Of a stretch of DNA of 64,000 bases, positions 49,952 through 59,333 are shown one piece after another (within the stretch, counting starts at the first letter, position 1; every line of letters starts with the position of its first letter). The notes under the pieces were generated by a model that was not told where the DNA came from, did not search any database, and was given only the letters and a program-made list of their open reading frames with translations. This stretch comes from CAZGMN01 sp964645765. GTDB lineage: Bacteria; Acidobacteriota; Aminicenantia; Aminicenantales; Aminicenantaceae. A program made the translations under genes and the position numbers. The DNA lies in NCBI GenBank assembly GCA_964645765.1, contig CAZYBE010000014.1, positions 15,728-79,727 on the forward strand, given 5' to 3'.

Positions 49952-52900
49952 TTAGGCTTCTTGTTTTCTCTTTTTGTGAAGGCCTTCGAAAAGAGAATAG
50001 ACAACAGGAACAACAAGCAGGGTGATGAAGGTCGAACTTGTCAGGCCGCCGACAACGGCTCGGGCCAACGGAGCTTGAGCTTCAGCACCTTCACCGAGTC
50101 CCAGAGCAAGAGGAATCATGGCAAAGATGGTTGTGAGCGCTGTCATCAATATCGGGCGGAGGCGGCGCCGGCCGGCCTCTTCGATCGCCTCCCGTAAATC
50201 CATTTTATCACGGCGACGGAGAAGGTTTGTGCAGTCCACAAGCAGAATGGCATTGTTGACCACGATGCCGCCCAGCATGATACAGCCGATATAAGACTGA
50301 ACATTGAAGGTTGTTTTGGTCAGAAAGAGCATCAAGATAACTCCGATAGCAGCCAGGGGGACTGAAAACATGACTATGAACGGGTCACGGACTGACTCGT
50401 AAAGCATGGCCATGATCATATAGACCAGCATAATAGCCAGAATAATGCTCACTAAAAGCTCCCGGAATGCCTTCTGTCGCTCCTCATAGTCTCCGGTAAA
50501 GGCAATGCTGAAGTTCCTGGGAATGGGAACAGAGCGAATGCCTTGACGGATATCGGCCAGGATGGACCCAAGGTCTCTTCCGGCCATTTCGCCCGAAATG
50601 CTGAGAACTCGTTCCCGGTCTCTTCTCTCTATTCGCATCGGCCCTCTTCGTGGCCGGACATTGACGACATTCCGCAGGCTGACCGGCTCTCCATCGGAAT
50701 TGGTCAGAGTCAGGTCGAGAATATCACCAATATTCATGCGTTCCGAATTTTTAACCTTAACCAGGATTCTGAATTCATGCCCTGCTTCCCGGTACATGCT
50801 GGCCTGGGTTCCTGTCAGAACAGTCTGGATGGTACGGCCAATCTGGGTAACCGAGAGTTTCATGTCCGCGGCTTTCTGCCGGTCGATGACGAAGAGTTCC
50901 TCAGGGTTTCCTATCTCCCGGCTGAGTCTGACGTCTGTAACTCCTTCGACATTTTCAACTATTTTTTTGACCTGTTGGGCCAGCGCTTCACCTATTTCCA
51001 AGTCGTAGCCCCGTATTTCAACCTGAACCCTCTCTTGCCCTCCGCCTCCTCTTATGCCGAACATCATTTGTCCTCCGCTCGCTCTGGTTCGGATGATGAC
51101 TCCCGGAATGCTTGAAAGTTTCCGTCTGAGGTCGGATGCGATTGCCTCGCTTGACCTCGAGCGTTCGGACTTGGGCTTGAGCTTGATGGTGATGTTGCCG
51201 GTGTTAGCCCCACCCCGCCAGCCTCCTCCTCCGAAGCCTTCTTCAAGGCTCTGTTGCTCTGGCACTTCCCTGCGGATGATTTCTGCAATCGTCCGCGACT
51301 TTTCATTCATGATATTCAGTCTTGTTCCAACTTCCATCTCAACCGAGACCCGCACTTCTCCTTCGTCGGTGGCAGGCATGAATTCGCTTCCCACCAGCTT
51401 GATGAGAGCGAGGCTTCCGGCGAGAAGCAAGGCCGTTAATCCCAAAACCAGAACAGGGTGATCAAGAGAATAGTGGAGAAGCCTTTTATAACTATTCTCT
51501 AACCATCTGAAAAACTGACGGGCAGTTCTAACAACTCTTTCTTTCCAGCTCTTCGGACGGGGATTGGCCGGCTGGGTGTGCCTGAGAATGCGGCTTGAGA
51601 GCATGGGAACTAAAGTCAGAGCAACCAGCAGGGAACAGAGGAGAGAAAAACTGACCACATAGGCCAGTTGTTTAAACATGATGCCCGTCATACCGCGGAT
51701 AAAAACCATGGGCATGAACACGGCCACAGTGGTCAGGGTGCTGGCGATGATAGCTGCCGTGACTTCCTGAGTGCCGTTAGCAGCGGCTTTTATAGGCGGA
51801 ATGCCTGATTCCTGCAGGCGGTAGATGTTCTCTAGGACGACAATTGAATTATCGACAAGCATCCCGACGCCGAGGGCCAGCCCACCCAGGGTCATGACGT
51901 TCAGGGTGAATCCGCCAAAATAGATCAGAGCAAAAGTCGCGATAACCGAAATAGGGATAGAGACGGCGATGACGAGCGTGCTCCGTATATTGGTAAGGAA
52001 GAAAAGGAGCACGAGAACCGCCAGCAGACCGCCATAAAGAGCTGAAGAACTCACATTATTAATCGCTCTTTTAATGTATTCTGAGCTGTTTGAAACTGGT
52101 ATCATCTGGATTTGAGGGATGTCCTGCTTGATTCTCTCTATTTCCTGCAACACTCCCTGGGCCACCGCGACTGTGTTTTTACCCGATTGCTTATAGATGG
52201 CAATCCGGGTTCCAGGCTTATCGTTGATTCTCACGATGCGTGTTATTCTCCGGAATGTATCCTCAATGCTGGCAATTTCTTTTAGCCGAATGGGAACCCC
52301 CTCCCGGGTGGCCATGACTGTATCTTTGATTTCATCCAGATTTGTATAGACACCGGGGATGCGGACGAGAACTTCATAATTTCCTTTTTCGATGATTCCT
52401 GCCGGCAGGTCGATGTTTTCCTGTCTGATTTTAGTGGTGATTAAATCCAGCGGAATGCCGAGAGCCTTAATTTTGTCGGGATGGAGGTTGACCTGGATTT
52501 CCCGCTCAAGCCCGCCAAAGACATCGACTGAAGCGACACCCGGAATCCGCTCGACCCGGTAAGAAATCTGCTCGTCGATGATCCGCCGGGTCTGGATGGG
52601 GTCAAGATTACTCAAAGCCCCGAGCATCAGGATAGGAGACATGGCAGGGTCGAATTTTCGGAGGGACGGTCTGGTGACATCTTCGGGCAGGCGGCCGATC
52701 ACCCGGTCGAGACGCTCCCGGACATCATCGGCCGCAGCATCCAGGTCGACTCCCCAGGAGAACATGACCCTCACCGAGCTGCTTCCCTCAGAGGAAACGG
52801 AAAAAACCTCTTCCACACCCGGGACCGCACTCATGGCTTCTTCAATGGGCCGGGTTATTAACTGCTCGATCTCCTCAGGACCGGTGTTTTCATAAGAGGT

Positions 52901-53044
52901 GGAGATGTTGAGAGTGGGAAAGGTTATTTCCGGCATCAGGTCGATAGGGAGCCGGCTGACTGAAACAAGACCGACAACGATGACGGCAAAGGTTATCATG
53001 ACCGTAAAAATGGGACGCTTGATCGAGAAATCGGAGAGGCTCAT
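49952..53044 (-). CDS. RND efflux transporter permease (HAE1/AcrB type)
   Basis: 1030 residues, the usual length. The start SDFSIKRPIFTVMITFAVIV, the phrase TRPIEEAMSAVPGVEEV, the proton-relay region MLVDNSIVVLEN (Asp-Asn where AcrB has Asp-Asp) and the duplicated twelve-segment layout identify an RND drug/metal efflux pump of the inner membrane. It overlaps the adaptor gene by 4 nt (coupled). With the TolC and adaptor genes it forms a tripartite pump. Confidence 0.92.
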   Translation of the reverse strand: MSLSDFSIKRPIFTVMITFAVIVVGLVSVSRLPIDLMPEITFPTLNISTSYENTGPEEIEQLITRPIEEAMSAVPGVEEVFSVSSEGSSSVRVMFSWGVDLDAAADDVRERLDRVIGRLPEDVTRPSLRKFDPAMSPILMLGALSNLDPIQTRRIIDEQISYRVERIPGVASVDVFGGLEREIQVNLHPDKIKALGIPLDLITTKIRQENIDLPAGIIEKGNYEVLVRIPGVYTNLDEIKDTVMATREGVPIRLKEIASIEDTFRRITRIVRINDKPGTRIAIYKQSGKNTVAVAQGVLQEIERIKQDIPQIQMIPVSNSSEYIKRAINNVSSSALYGGLLAVLVLLFFLTNIRSTLVIAVSIPISVIATFALIYFGGFTLNVMTLGGLALGVGMLVDNSIVVLENIYRLQESGIPPIKAAANGTQEVTAAIIASTLTTVAVFMPMVFIRGMTGIMFKQLAYVVSFSLLCSLLVALTLVPMLSSRILRHTQPANPRPKSWKERVVRTARQFFRWLENSYKRLLHYSLDHPVLVLGLTALLLAGSLALIKLVGSEFMPATDEGEVRVSVEMEVGTRLNIMNEKSRTIAEIIRREVPEQQSLEEGFGGGGWRGGANTGNITIKLKPKSERSRSSEAIASDLRRKLSSIPGVIIRTRASGGQMMFGIRGGGGQERVQVEIRGYDLEIGEALAQQVKKIVENVEGVTDVRLSREIGNPEELFVIDRQKAADMKLSVTQIGRTIQTVLTGTQASMYREAGHEFRILVKVKNSERMNIGDILDLTLTNSDGEPVSLRNVVNVRPRRGPMRIERRDRERVLSISGEMAGRDLGSILADIRQGIRSVPIPRNFSIAFTGDYEERQKAFRELLVSIILAIMLVYMIMAMLYESVRDPFIVMFSVPLAAIGVILMLFLTKTTFNVQSYIGCIMLGGIVVNNAILLVDCTNLLRRRDKMDLREAIEEAGRRRLRPILMTALTTIFAMIPLALGLGEGAEAQAPLARAVVGGLTSSTFITLLVVPVVYSLFEGLHKKRKQEA

Positions 53045-54309
53045 TGTTTCCTCCTCGAAGAATTTTCCTCGCGTCTGTCTGGCTTCTTTGAACCCTCGGC
53101 CTTTTCTTCTGAAGAGAGAGGCGCGTTCCGGGGAAGAATTATGGTCGTCCCGTCCTCCAGAAGATGGTGCCCGAGGGTGACTACATATCCGGAAATCGAG
53201 GAAGGCTCAAGGATTTCAACCCGTTCTCCTTCGACGATGCCGACCTTGACTGGCTTGAAATAGGCTTTTTTGTTCTCAACATCTGCCACAAAGATTCCCT
53301 GCTGGCCGTTTCTGTTGACCAGGGCATTCAAAGGAATAACCGTTACCTCCTCGCGTCCGGCGAATTCTATCTGAGTATTGATAAACATACCGGGCTTGAG
53401 AAGCCCTTCTGGATTTTGAATTTCAATCTCCACTCTTGCCTGCCGAGATGTCTCTTTCAATAATGGAGCTATCCTGACCACTCGGCCACTAAATGCTATT
53501 GCCGAAAAGGCACTGCTGGTGATTGTGACCTTCTGTTCGGCTTTTAAGCGGAAATAATCTTTATCAGTCACATAGATGACAGCTGTAATGGGCTGAAGTT
53601 CGATGATGGAAAGCAGGGGCGTATTGGGGGAGAGCATCGTGCCTTCATTAACAAATCTTTCTCCTACGTATCGGATATCGTTTCCTTTTTCCCACGAGGC
53701 TTTGATCCGGGTGTAAGATAGGCGAACCTTAGAAGTTTCCAAAGCTGCTTCTTTATTAGCCAGTTGGGCGATCGCCACCTTGTATCTGGAATCCTGAGCA
53801 TCATGCTGGGCCACGACCGCATCGAGTTGCGAGTCCGACTGAATGCCTTTCTGATGAAGAGTTCTCGCCCGTTCCAAGTCTCTCTTGGTTATTTCCAGAA
53901 AGCTCTTGGCCTCTTCAAGGTTGGCTCTGGTTACGCGGAGGTCCGCTTCGGCCTGAATGACCTGTTGTTGATATTCTTCATCCTCAAGCACGGCTACGAG
54001 TTGATTCCTCCTAATCGTGTCGCCGATGTCGACAAGAAGCTGGTTTAGTTTCCCGGAAATTTTGGGGGCAATGGTGAACTGGGATTTGGGTATCAGAGTT
54101 CCAGAAAATTGACCCACATCTTTTATGGAACCTCTCTCGACAGGCGCAATTTCCACCGCAACGGAAATCCCTCTCTGCCCTCCCGGGCTTTTGGCCCCAA
54201 AAGTCGTTTTGTAGACTCTCCAGCCAATGTATCCCAGGATGAGGAAGGCAACGGCTATTATGATCTGAGTTTTTCTTCTTGAAATTTTGCTCTTTAATTC
54301 TCTCATCAT
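53041..54309 (-). CDS. RND periplasmic adaptor (membrane fusion protein)
   Basis: 422 residues. One N-terminal membrane segment (IIIAVAFLILGYIGW), the lipoyl-hybrid halves (GSIKDVGQFSGTLIPKSQF and IRYVGERFVNEGTMLSP), a coiled hairpin in between and the barrel domain with GRVVRIAPLLKETSRQARVE. It bridges the RND pump and the outer-membrane channel. It overlaps the RND start by 4 nt and follows the TolC gene by 73 nt. Confidence 0.9.
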   Translation of the reverse strand: MMRELKSKISRRKTQIIIAVAFLILGYIGWRVYKTTFGAKSPGGQRGISVAVEIAPVERGSIKDVGQFSGTLIPKSQFTIAPKISGKLNQLLVDIGDTIRRNQLVAVLEDEEYQQQVIQAEADLRVTRANLEEAKSFLEITKRDLERARTLHQKGIQSDSQLDAVVAQHDAQDSRYKVAIAQLANKEAALETSKVRLSYTRIKASWEKGNDIRYVGERFVNEGTMLSPNTPLLSIIELQPITAVIYVTDKDYFRLKAEQKVTITSSAFSAIAFSGRVVRIAPLLKETSRQARVEIEIQNPEGLLKPGMFINTQIEFAGREEVTVIPLNALVNRNGQQGIFVADVENKKAYFKPVKVGIVEGERVEILEPSSISGYVVTLGHHLLEDGTTIILPRNAPLSSEEKAEGSKKPDRREENSSRRKQ

Positions 54310-54382
54310 AGTTTTGCTCTTTAAAAAAATTAAGTTCTCACTTTATGTCAGGCTTGACTGTTACTTTTTTCCTCACTGACCG

Positions 54383-55960
54383 TCAATTTTTCCCTCTTTT
54401 TTCTTCGATATAATTTCTAACACCGGCGCTTTGCTCTTCAAGGCCTGTCCCTTGAACCCGATTGAGATGGGCAAGCGATATATTATAATCCACAATGGCC
54501 TTGAGTTCCATGATTTGAGCATTGGCCAGGTCTCTTTGATATTGAAGGATGAAGTAATTTGTGCTCAGTCCGACCTTGAATTTCTCTTCCTCTGCCTCCA
54601 GTTTTTTCTGAGCCAGCTCCCTGGCAGCCCTGTAAGCTTCGACCCGCTGATAGTTGGTTTGGACGGCCCGGACAGCAGTTTTTATTTCCAGGAATACCTG
54701 TTGTTCCTGGTCTTTTAACTTCAGCCTGGCCTGCTCGAGGTTGAGTTTTGTCTGTGCGTGGAGAGCCCGAGAGAAAAAACTGCCAAGGGGATAAGAGAGG
54801 GTCAATCCCAAAGACCAGTTCTCGTATCTGAAATTAAAGGCATCTTTGAGGGCATCGGAACTTGGGCCAGGAATTTTTCCGATGATGTTGCCCGTTAAGG
54901 CATTCCCTCCCTCATACAGAATTTGATCTCCCGATATCCCCGGGCTCCAGTAGGAAGCCTGAAGACTCAAATTGGGAAGGAGCTGATTTCTGGCATAACT
55001 CAAATTGAGTTCTTTGTTTTGCAGGTCTATTCTTGTGGCCTGAAGCTCCGGCCTCTTCTCCATGGCCGCCTGCAGCGCTTTTTCAAGGCTGAGGTCTTGT
55101 TTGATGACCGAAGGACTGTCAGTGGGAACGATCCTCACCGCATCGGCATTTTGGACCTCGGCTGGCAGGTTTATGATTGTCTTGAGAAGGTCTTCATTGT
55201 TCTTGACCATAGCTTCTGCTTCCAGAATATCCGCCTGTCTTGTGGCCACATCAGATTGAGCGCTAAGGATTTCAATGGGCGCAAGTGTACCGGCTTCGAT
55301 TTCAGCTCTGTTTTTTTCGAGCAATTCCTGGGCTAATTTCAATGATTGCCGGCGCACCTTCAGATTCTCTATGCTGTAGACAAGATTCCAGTAGGCATTT
55401 TCTACAGTATATATTGCATCCTCCAGCGCCCTGCGGAAATTCTTTTCAGAAATATCTCTGTTGTTCTGGGCAAGGATGATTTCTTTGCGATTCATCTTAA
55501 ACCCGAAATCTTTTAAGAGAGGCTGGCTGAAGGTAAAGCGGAGAGTGCTTCCGAAACGGGGATTGATAGTTGTGGCCCTTCTGTTTGTGTCAGTCATGTA
55601 GCTGTAGAGACTGAGTGAGAAGTTGCCTCCTGTAGGAATAAGCTGGGAGATTTGGAAGGTATAATCGTTTTGAAGTGTGGAGACAGTCTCTGAGGCATCA
55701 AGAAATGAATATGAAGCTGAGTTGGTATCTTGTTTATTATAATTCGCTGATAGAGAGGGGATGAATTTTTCAGCGGCGAGCGTTACAGAGACATCGGCAA
55801 TCTCTGGAGTGAGGACCTCAACGGCCAGCCCAAAATTGTTCTTGACCGTTTTTAAAATGCATTCCTTAAGAGAAAGATTATTAACTTCTTCTTGTCCCAG
55901 CAAAGGGAGACAAGTTAAAAAGATAAGTGCCGTCCATACTCCTTTGATTTTATTGAGCAT
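54383..55960 (-). CDS. TolC family outer-membrane channel
   Basis: 525 residues with a signal peptide and two TolC repeats; typical phrases are RALEDAIYTVENAYWNLVYS, NRAEIEAGTLAPIEILSAQS and KVGLSTNYFILQYQRDLANA. It forms the trimeric exit channel for the RND pump encoded downstream. ATG follows AAAGGAGGTAAAAG. Confidence 0.9.
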   Translation of the reverse strand: MLNKIKGVWTALIFLTCLPLLGQEEVNNLSLKECILKTVKNNFGLAVEVLTPEIADVSVTLAAEKFIPSLSANYNKQDTNSASYSFLDASETVSTLQNDYTFQISQLIPTGGNFSLSLYSYMTDTNRRATTINPRFGSTLRFTFSQPLLKDFGFKMNRKEIILAQNNRDISEKNFRRALEDAIYTVENAYWNLVYSIENLKVRRQSLKLAQELLEKNRAEIEAGTLAPIEILSAQSDVATRQADILEAEAMVKNNEDLLKTIINLPAEVQNADAVRIVPTDSPSVIKQDLSLEKALQAAMEKRPELQATRIDLQNKELNLSYARNQLLPNLSLQASYWSPGISGDQILYEGGNALTGNIIGKIPGPSSDALKDAFNFRYENWSLGLTLSYPLGSFFSRALHAQTKLNLEQARLKLKDQEQQVFLEIKTAVRAVQTNYQRVEAYRAARELAQKKLEAEEEKFKVGLSTNYFILQYQRDLANAQIMELKAIVDYNISLAHLNRVQGTGLEEQSAGVRNYIEEKRGKN

Positions 55961-56021
55961 CTTTTACCTCCTTTGAGTATTTTCTGGATATTCCTCTGCG
56001 GTAGGAATTTCCTTAGCGAAA

Positions 56022-59000
56022 CTATTTCCTTTGCCTTATTAGCCTGAACTCTTCCAGCAGTCCATAGCCGACCAGGCTGTATTCAGAGCCTGAGGGATAG
56101 CCTCCTTCTGCTCCCTTTTGAAAAGCGCCAGGCCAGGCCATGCCGAGCCTGGGATTATTATGATGAGGGCCGAGTGTATTCTTCAGTGTGCCATAGACAA
56201 TGACTTTCACTTTATTCGGGCCAGGAGCCAGGAAATCTGTGATGTCGAGCTCATAGGGCTCAAAGGCGATGTAGCCTGCACTCTTGTCCCCTACCCGGAC
56301 TTCAGCCAAAGCTCCATTCCACTTTCCAAGCTGAAGATAATATCGAATTTTTTCTCTCTCAAAAGAAGGAATCACAAAGGTGTTTTCGCAGCTCACTCCA
56401 GCCGCATAAAAGGGCATGCCCTGCTTTTCCCAGACTCCGAGCGCAAGCTTTTTTACCGGCACCAAGGCGAATCCTTTCTTCTGAGCCTCGAGCATAAAGT
56501 CACCAAGCAGATAGACAGGCTCAAGCTCGGTGAAAATGGTGAATGGAGAAGACTTAAGCATGATGCTATTCTTCCCGGAAGAAACAAATTCTCCGATATT
56601 GAAGACACCGAAAGAGCGGTCCAGCCACCACCTATCTTTTAAAGGGGCGACAGGCTTGCCGTTGACAGAAACGCGGTAAAGCTCGGGCTGTTCGACAACG
56701 AGCTGCATAGAGCTGATATTGACGCCTTTGCCCACATTGAACCAGTAGGTTGCCTCGAAGCCTGAATCCGAAGGGAACCTGTTCAAATCCAGAATTCCGG
56801 TTTTAAACTGGACAGAACTGTCCCATGGGTTTCGCGGCAACCCGTGATGCTGGAAGATTTTTTGCTGGGCTTGGTAAAAATAAAGGTCTTTTTCAACCTT
56901 GCCGGCCAGGTTAAGGTCGCAGTAATCCAGAGTCAAGACATTGGCAGCTTCTGGCTTGATTTCTGTCTCATCCTGGGGAGTGATTTTTTCGAATGGAACG
57001 ACTGGCACCGGCACCTCTTCAGCCTTTTCAGGTCGAACACAGAGAAGCAGGCTTCCTCCTGCAGGGATGCTGAAATTCATCTCCAGCTGCTCATTCTTCC
57101 TCTTGAAAGGATAAGCTGAAACTTTTCCGGTGAAAGGGTCCCACTTTTCCACAGAGCCGCCTGATGCATAAAATTTTCCTTCTGAAATCTCCCTGTCGCT
57201 GCTGTTCACAAGAAAAACGATTTCCGCATCAGCGAGTAGCCGGCGATGATGGAATAAAAGGCCGGAGATGCTTTGAGCTTCCTCAAAATTGAGGCGGGGA
57301 GGACAGATATCATCAATCGCGGCTGTCCGGTTTTCTTCCTTAAACAAGATCCAGTTTTTGACATACTCAGAAGCAAGTTTTGCTCCATCATCGGATATCT
57401 TTCCATCCACATACCTAGGCAGAATTTCCGAGGAAAGAATTTTGCCGCCGCTTTGAAGAAACTTTCGAAAAAGCTGTACTGTCTCGCGGTTCAAATTTTT
57501 TAGTCCAGGAGGAAGCACAATAAGCTCATAAGCTCGCTCGCCAACAATCAGCCTTTTCCGGCCAGCCCTGCCGTGATTTTTGAGAATATCCTCACTGGCC
57601 AGGTCATACTCAACCTGTTCTTTTTCCAGTCTATTGATAAAGGAATGAAAATCGTTTCCAAGCTTCTCGATGCGTTCCGCCATGCCTGCAGGCGAGTAAC
57701 ACATCCAGCCGGTTGTGGTCGGCTCAAGCACAAGGATTCTGTTCTCCTGTTGTCCTCTGCTCATGGCAACAGAAAGACGGCCGAAATAATCGGCGAGCAA
57801 CCTGTAGGCCTGCCACCACGGCTCATGGTAGGAAAAAGAAAGCGGGTGGTCTCGCTTTCGCGCTCCCTTGATGGTGACATAGGAGAGATGCTGGTTGAGG
57901 AAATTCACGCCCAGGACAAACTCCCAGTCGCCTATTCGCTTCTGGTCAAAGAAAGTCATGTCCCAGCCGCCTGCTCCATACGTCTCTGACATTGTCCTCA
58001 GCTTTCCCATCTGGTTGGCCGCGCTGCGAATCTCCTTGACTGCCCTGGTGTTTCCAAACTGAGCATGGGGACCTGTGCTCCAGTCATTCATCAAGCAGTC
58101 AATTCCAGGCATATGGGCATAAGCAGCCATGGCCATGTTATCTGGAGAAACGCGGGGAATAGGCCATTCATGCTCCCAGTAATGGCCGGTAAAAGCGAGC
58201 TTGTTTTTTGTGCAGTAATCATAATAGGGCTTGGCCCAGTTCCCGATGAAAAGGTCGAGCAGGGTTGCATAAAAATTGTGTCTGACCGCCATCCAGTCGC
58301 CAATTTCCTCGAAAAGCGAGGGCAGGTTGAGCTGCAGGTCATATCCCCACTTCGCTTTAAATTTATCAAAGAGCAAAGGTGTGAAGTTTATAGTGTTCTC
58401 GCCCCCCACAGGAAGAATATGAGACTCATCCTGGAACACGCCTGGAACAGTGGCGCCGAATTCATCGCCGATGGCCTTCTTGTAGGCGTTAAGTGTAACA
58501 TCCAGAAATTTTTCGGTCACTTCCCTGCGCATGAGGTCAACATAGGTAAACCCTCCATACCAGGGTGAAGGATTGCTCTGCTTCAGCTCGAAAATATAGA
58601 ATTCTCCTTCAGGAAAAGATTGATTTCTGGCCTGCTGGGTGATGTCCTCAAAACCTGATGCCGTCTTTCTCAGAATAAGGAAGGGCGAAAAATCCGAGGG
58701 CAGCTCGAGCTTTTCCTTTTTTGTCATCTGCAATCCTTTGCCCGCTGCCTCCGGCATCTCAGCCGGCACATGCCCGCCAGCAAAGCCGGAAGGATAGGAA
58801 TTCTCGTCATAGAGCCAGACCTTCATCTCCAGGCTTTTCCCCTTATCCACAGCATAGCGGCACAAATCGAGCCATTCCTCGGAGAGATAAGGTGTGATCA
58901 ACCCAGGCCGGGGATGGATAAAGACCCCGCCTATGCCAAGGGCTTTGAAATCCGCAAGCTGCGTCTCGATTTCTTCTCGGGTGATTCGGTCATTCCAGAC

Positions 59001-59150
59001 CCAGAGAGGCGCGCTTCGAAATTCAGAGGGCGGGTTGGAGAATTCCGCAAGCACCGCCGCATAAGAATCACGGCCTGGCTGCTTTCGGCAATTCTGGCTG
59101 ATAAAGCAGATTAAAAACAGTGCGAAACCAAAAATTAAATATTTTTTCAT
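56022..59150 (-). CDS. GH106-like alpha-L-rhamnosidase family glycoside hydrolase
   Basis: 1042 residues. An N-terminal signal ends near Cys20 but without a canonical lipobox. The catalytic part opens FRSAPLWVWNDRITREEIET, then GIGGVFIHPRPGLIT and WLYDENSYPSGFAGG, followed by VPGVFQDESHIL and TGHYWEHEW, the residues and layout I know from GH106-type rhamnosidases; C-terminal beta-sandwich modules complete it. It should release alpha-L-rhamnose from polysaccharides in the periplasm or outside. Confidence 0.8.
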   Translation of the reverse strand: MKKYLIFGFALFLICFISQNCRKQPGRDSYAAVLAEFSNPPSEFRSAPLWVWNDRITREEIETQLADFKALGIGGVFIHPRPGLITPYLSEEWLDLCRYAVDKGKSLEMKVWLYDENSYPSGFAGGHVPAEMPEAAGKGLQMTKKEKLELPSDFSPFLILRKTASGFEDITQQARNQSFPEGEFYIFELKQSNPSPWYGGFTYVDLMRREVTEKFLDVTLNAYKKAIGDEFGATVPGVFQDESHILPVGGENTINFTPLLFDKFKAKWGYDLQLNLPSLFEEIGDWMAVRHNFYATLLDLFIGNWAKPYYDYCTKNKLAFTGHYWEHEWPIPRVSPDNMAMAAYAHMPGIDCLMNDWSTGPHAQFGNTRAVKEIRSAANQMGKLRTMSETYGAGGWDMTFFDQKRIGDWEFVLGVNFLNQHLSYVTIKGARKRDHPLSFSYHEPWWQAYRLLADYFGRLSVAMSRGQQENRILVLEPTTTGWMCYSPAGMAERIEKLGNDFHSFINRLEKEQVEYDLASEDILKNHGRAGRKRLIVGERAYELIVLPPGLKNLNRETVQLFRKFLQSGGKILSSEILPRYVDGKISDDGAKLASEYVKNWILFKEENRTAAIDDICPPRLNFEEAQSISGLLFHHRRLLADAEIVFLVNSSDREISEGKFYASGGSVEKWDPFTGKVSAYPFKRKNEQLEMNFSIPAGGSLLLCVRPEKAEEVPVPVVPFEKITPQDETEIKPEAANVLTLDYCDLNLAGKVEKDLYFYQAQQKIFQHHGLPRNPWDSSVQFKTGILDLNRFPSDSGFEATYWFNVGKGVNISSMQLVVEQPELYRVSVNGKPVAPLKDRWWLDRSFGVFNIGEFVSSGKNSIMLKSSPFTIFTELEPVYLLGDFMLEAQKKGFALVPVKKLALGVWEKQGMPFYAAGVSCENTFVIPSFEREKIRYYLQLGKWNGALAEVRVGDKSAGYIAFEPYELDITDFLAPGPNKVKVIVYGTLKNTLGPHHNNPRLGMAWPGAFQKGAEGGYPSGSEYSLVGYGLLEEFRLIRQRK

Positions 59151-59211
59151 TATTTCTTACCTCTTCTGAAAAGATTTTTATCTTTTTTATGCTTTTATCA
59201 TAAGAATTCGA

Positions 59212-59333
59212 GGGACACAATACTTAACTCTGTCCCTATATTTTGAATTAAGTATTGGGTCCCTGTATCTTTATCTCTATATCTTTCTATGTCTTTCCCT
59301 TATCTTATCAATTTGAATTAAGTATCGTGTCCC
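59212..59333. repeat. REP-like cluster, second family
   Basis: GGGACACAATACTTAA (59212-59227) faces TTAAGTATTGGGTCCC (59248-59263) and TTAAGTATCGTGTCCC (59318-59333). The first pair forms a 16-bp imperfect hairpin; the third unit is a further inverted copy. The units resemble RAYT-mobilised REPs of another family than those near 5946 and 9581. The third unit encodes the C-terminus of the adjacent phosphatase-family gene. Confidence 0.65.
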
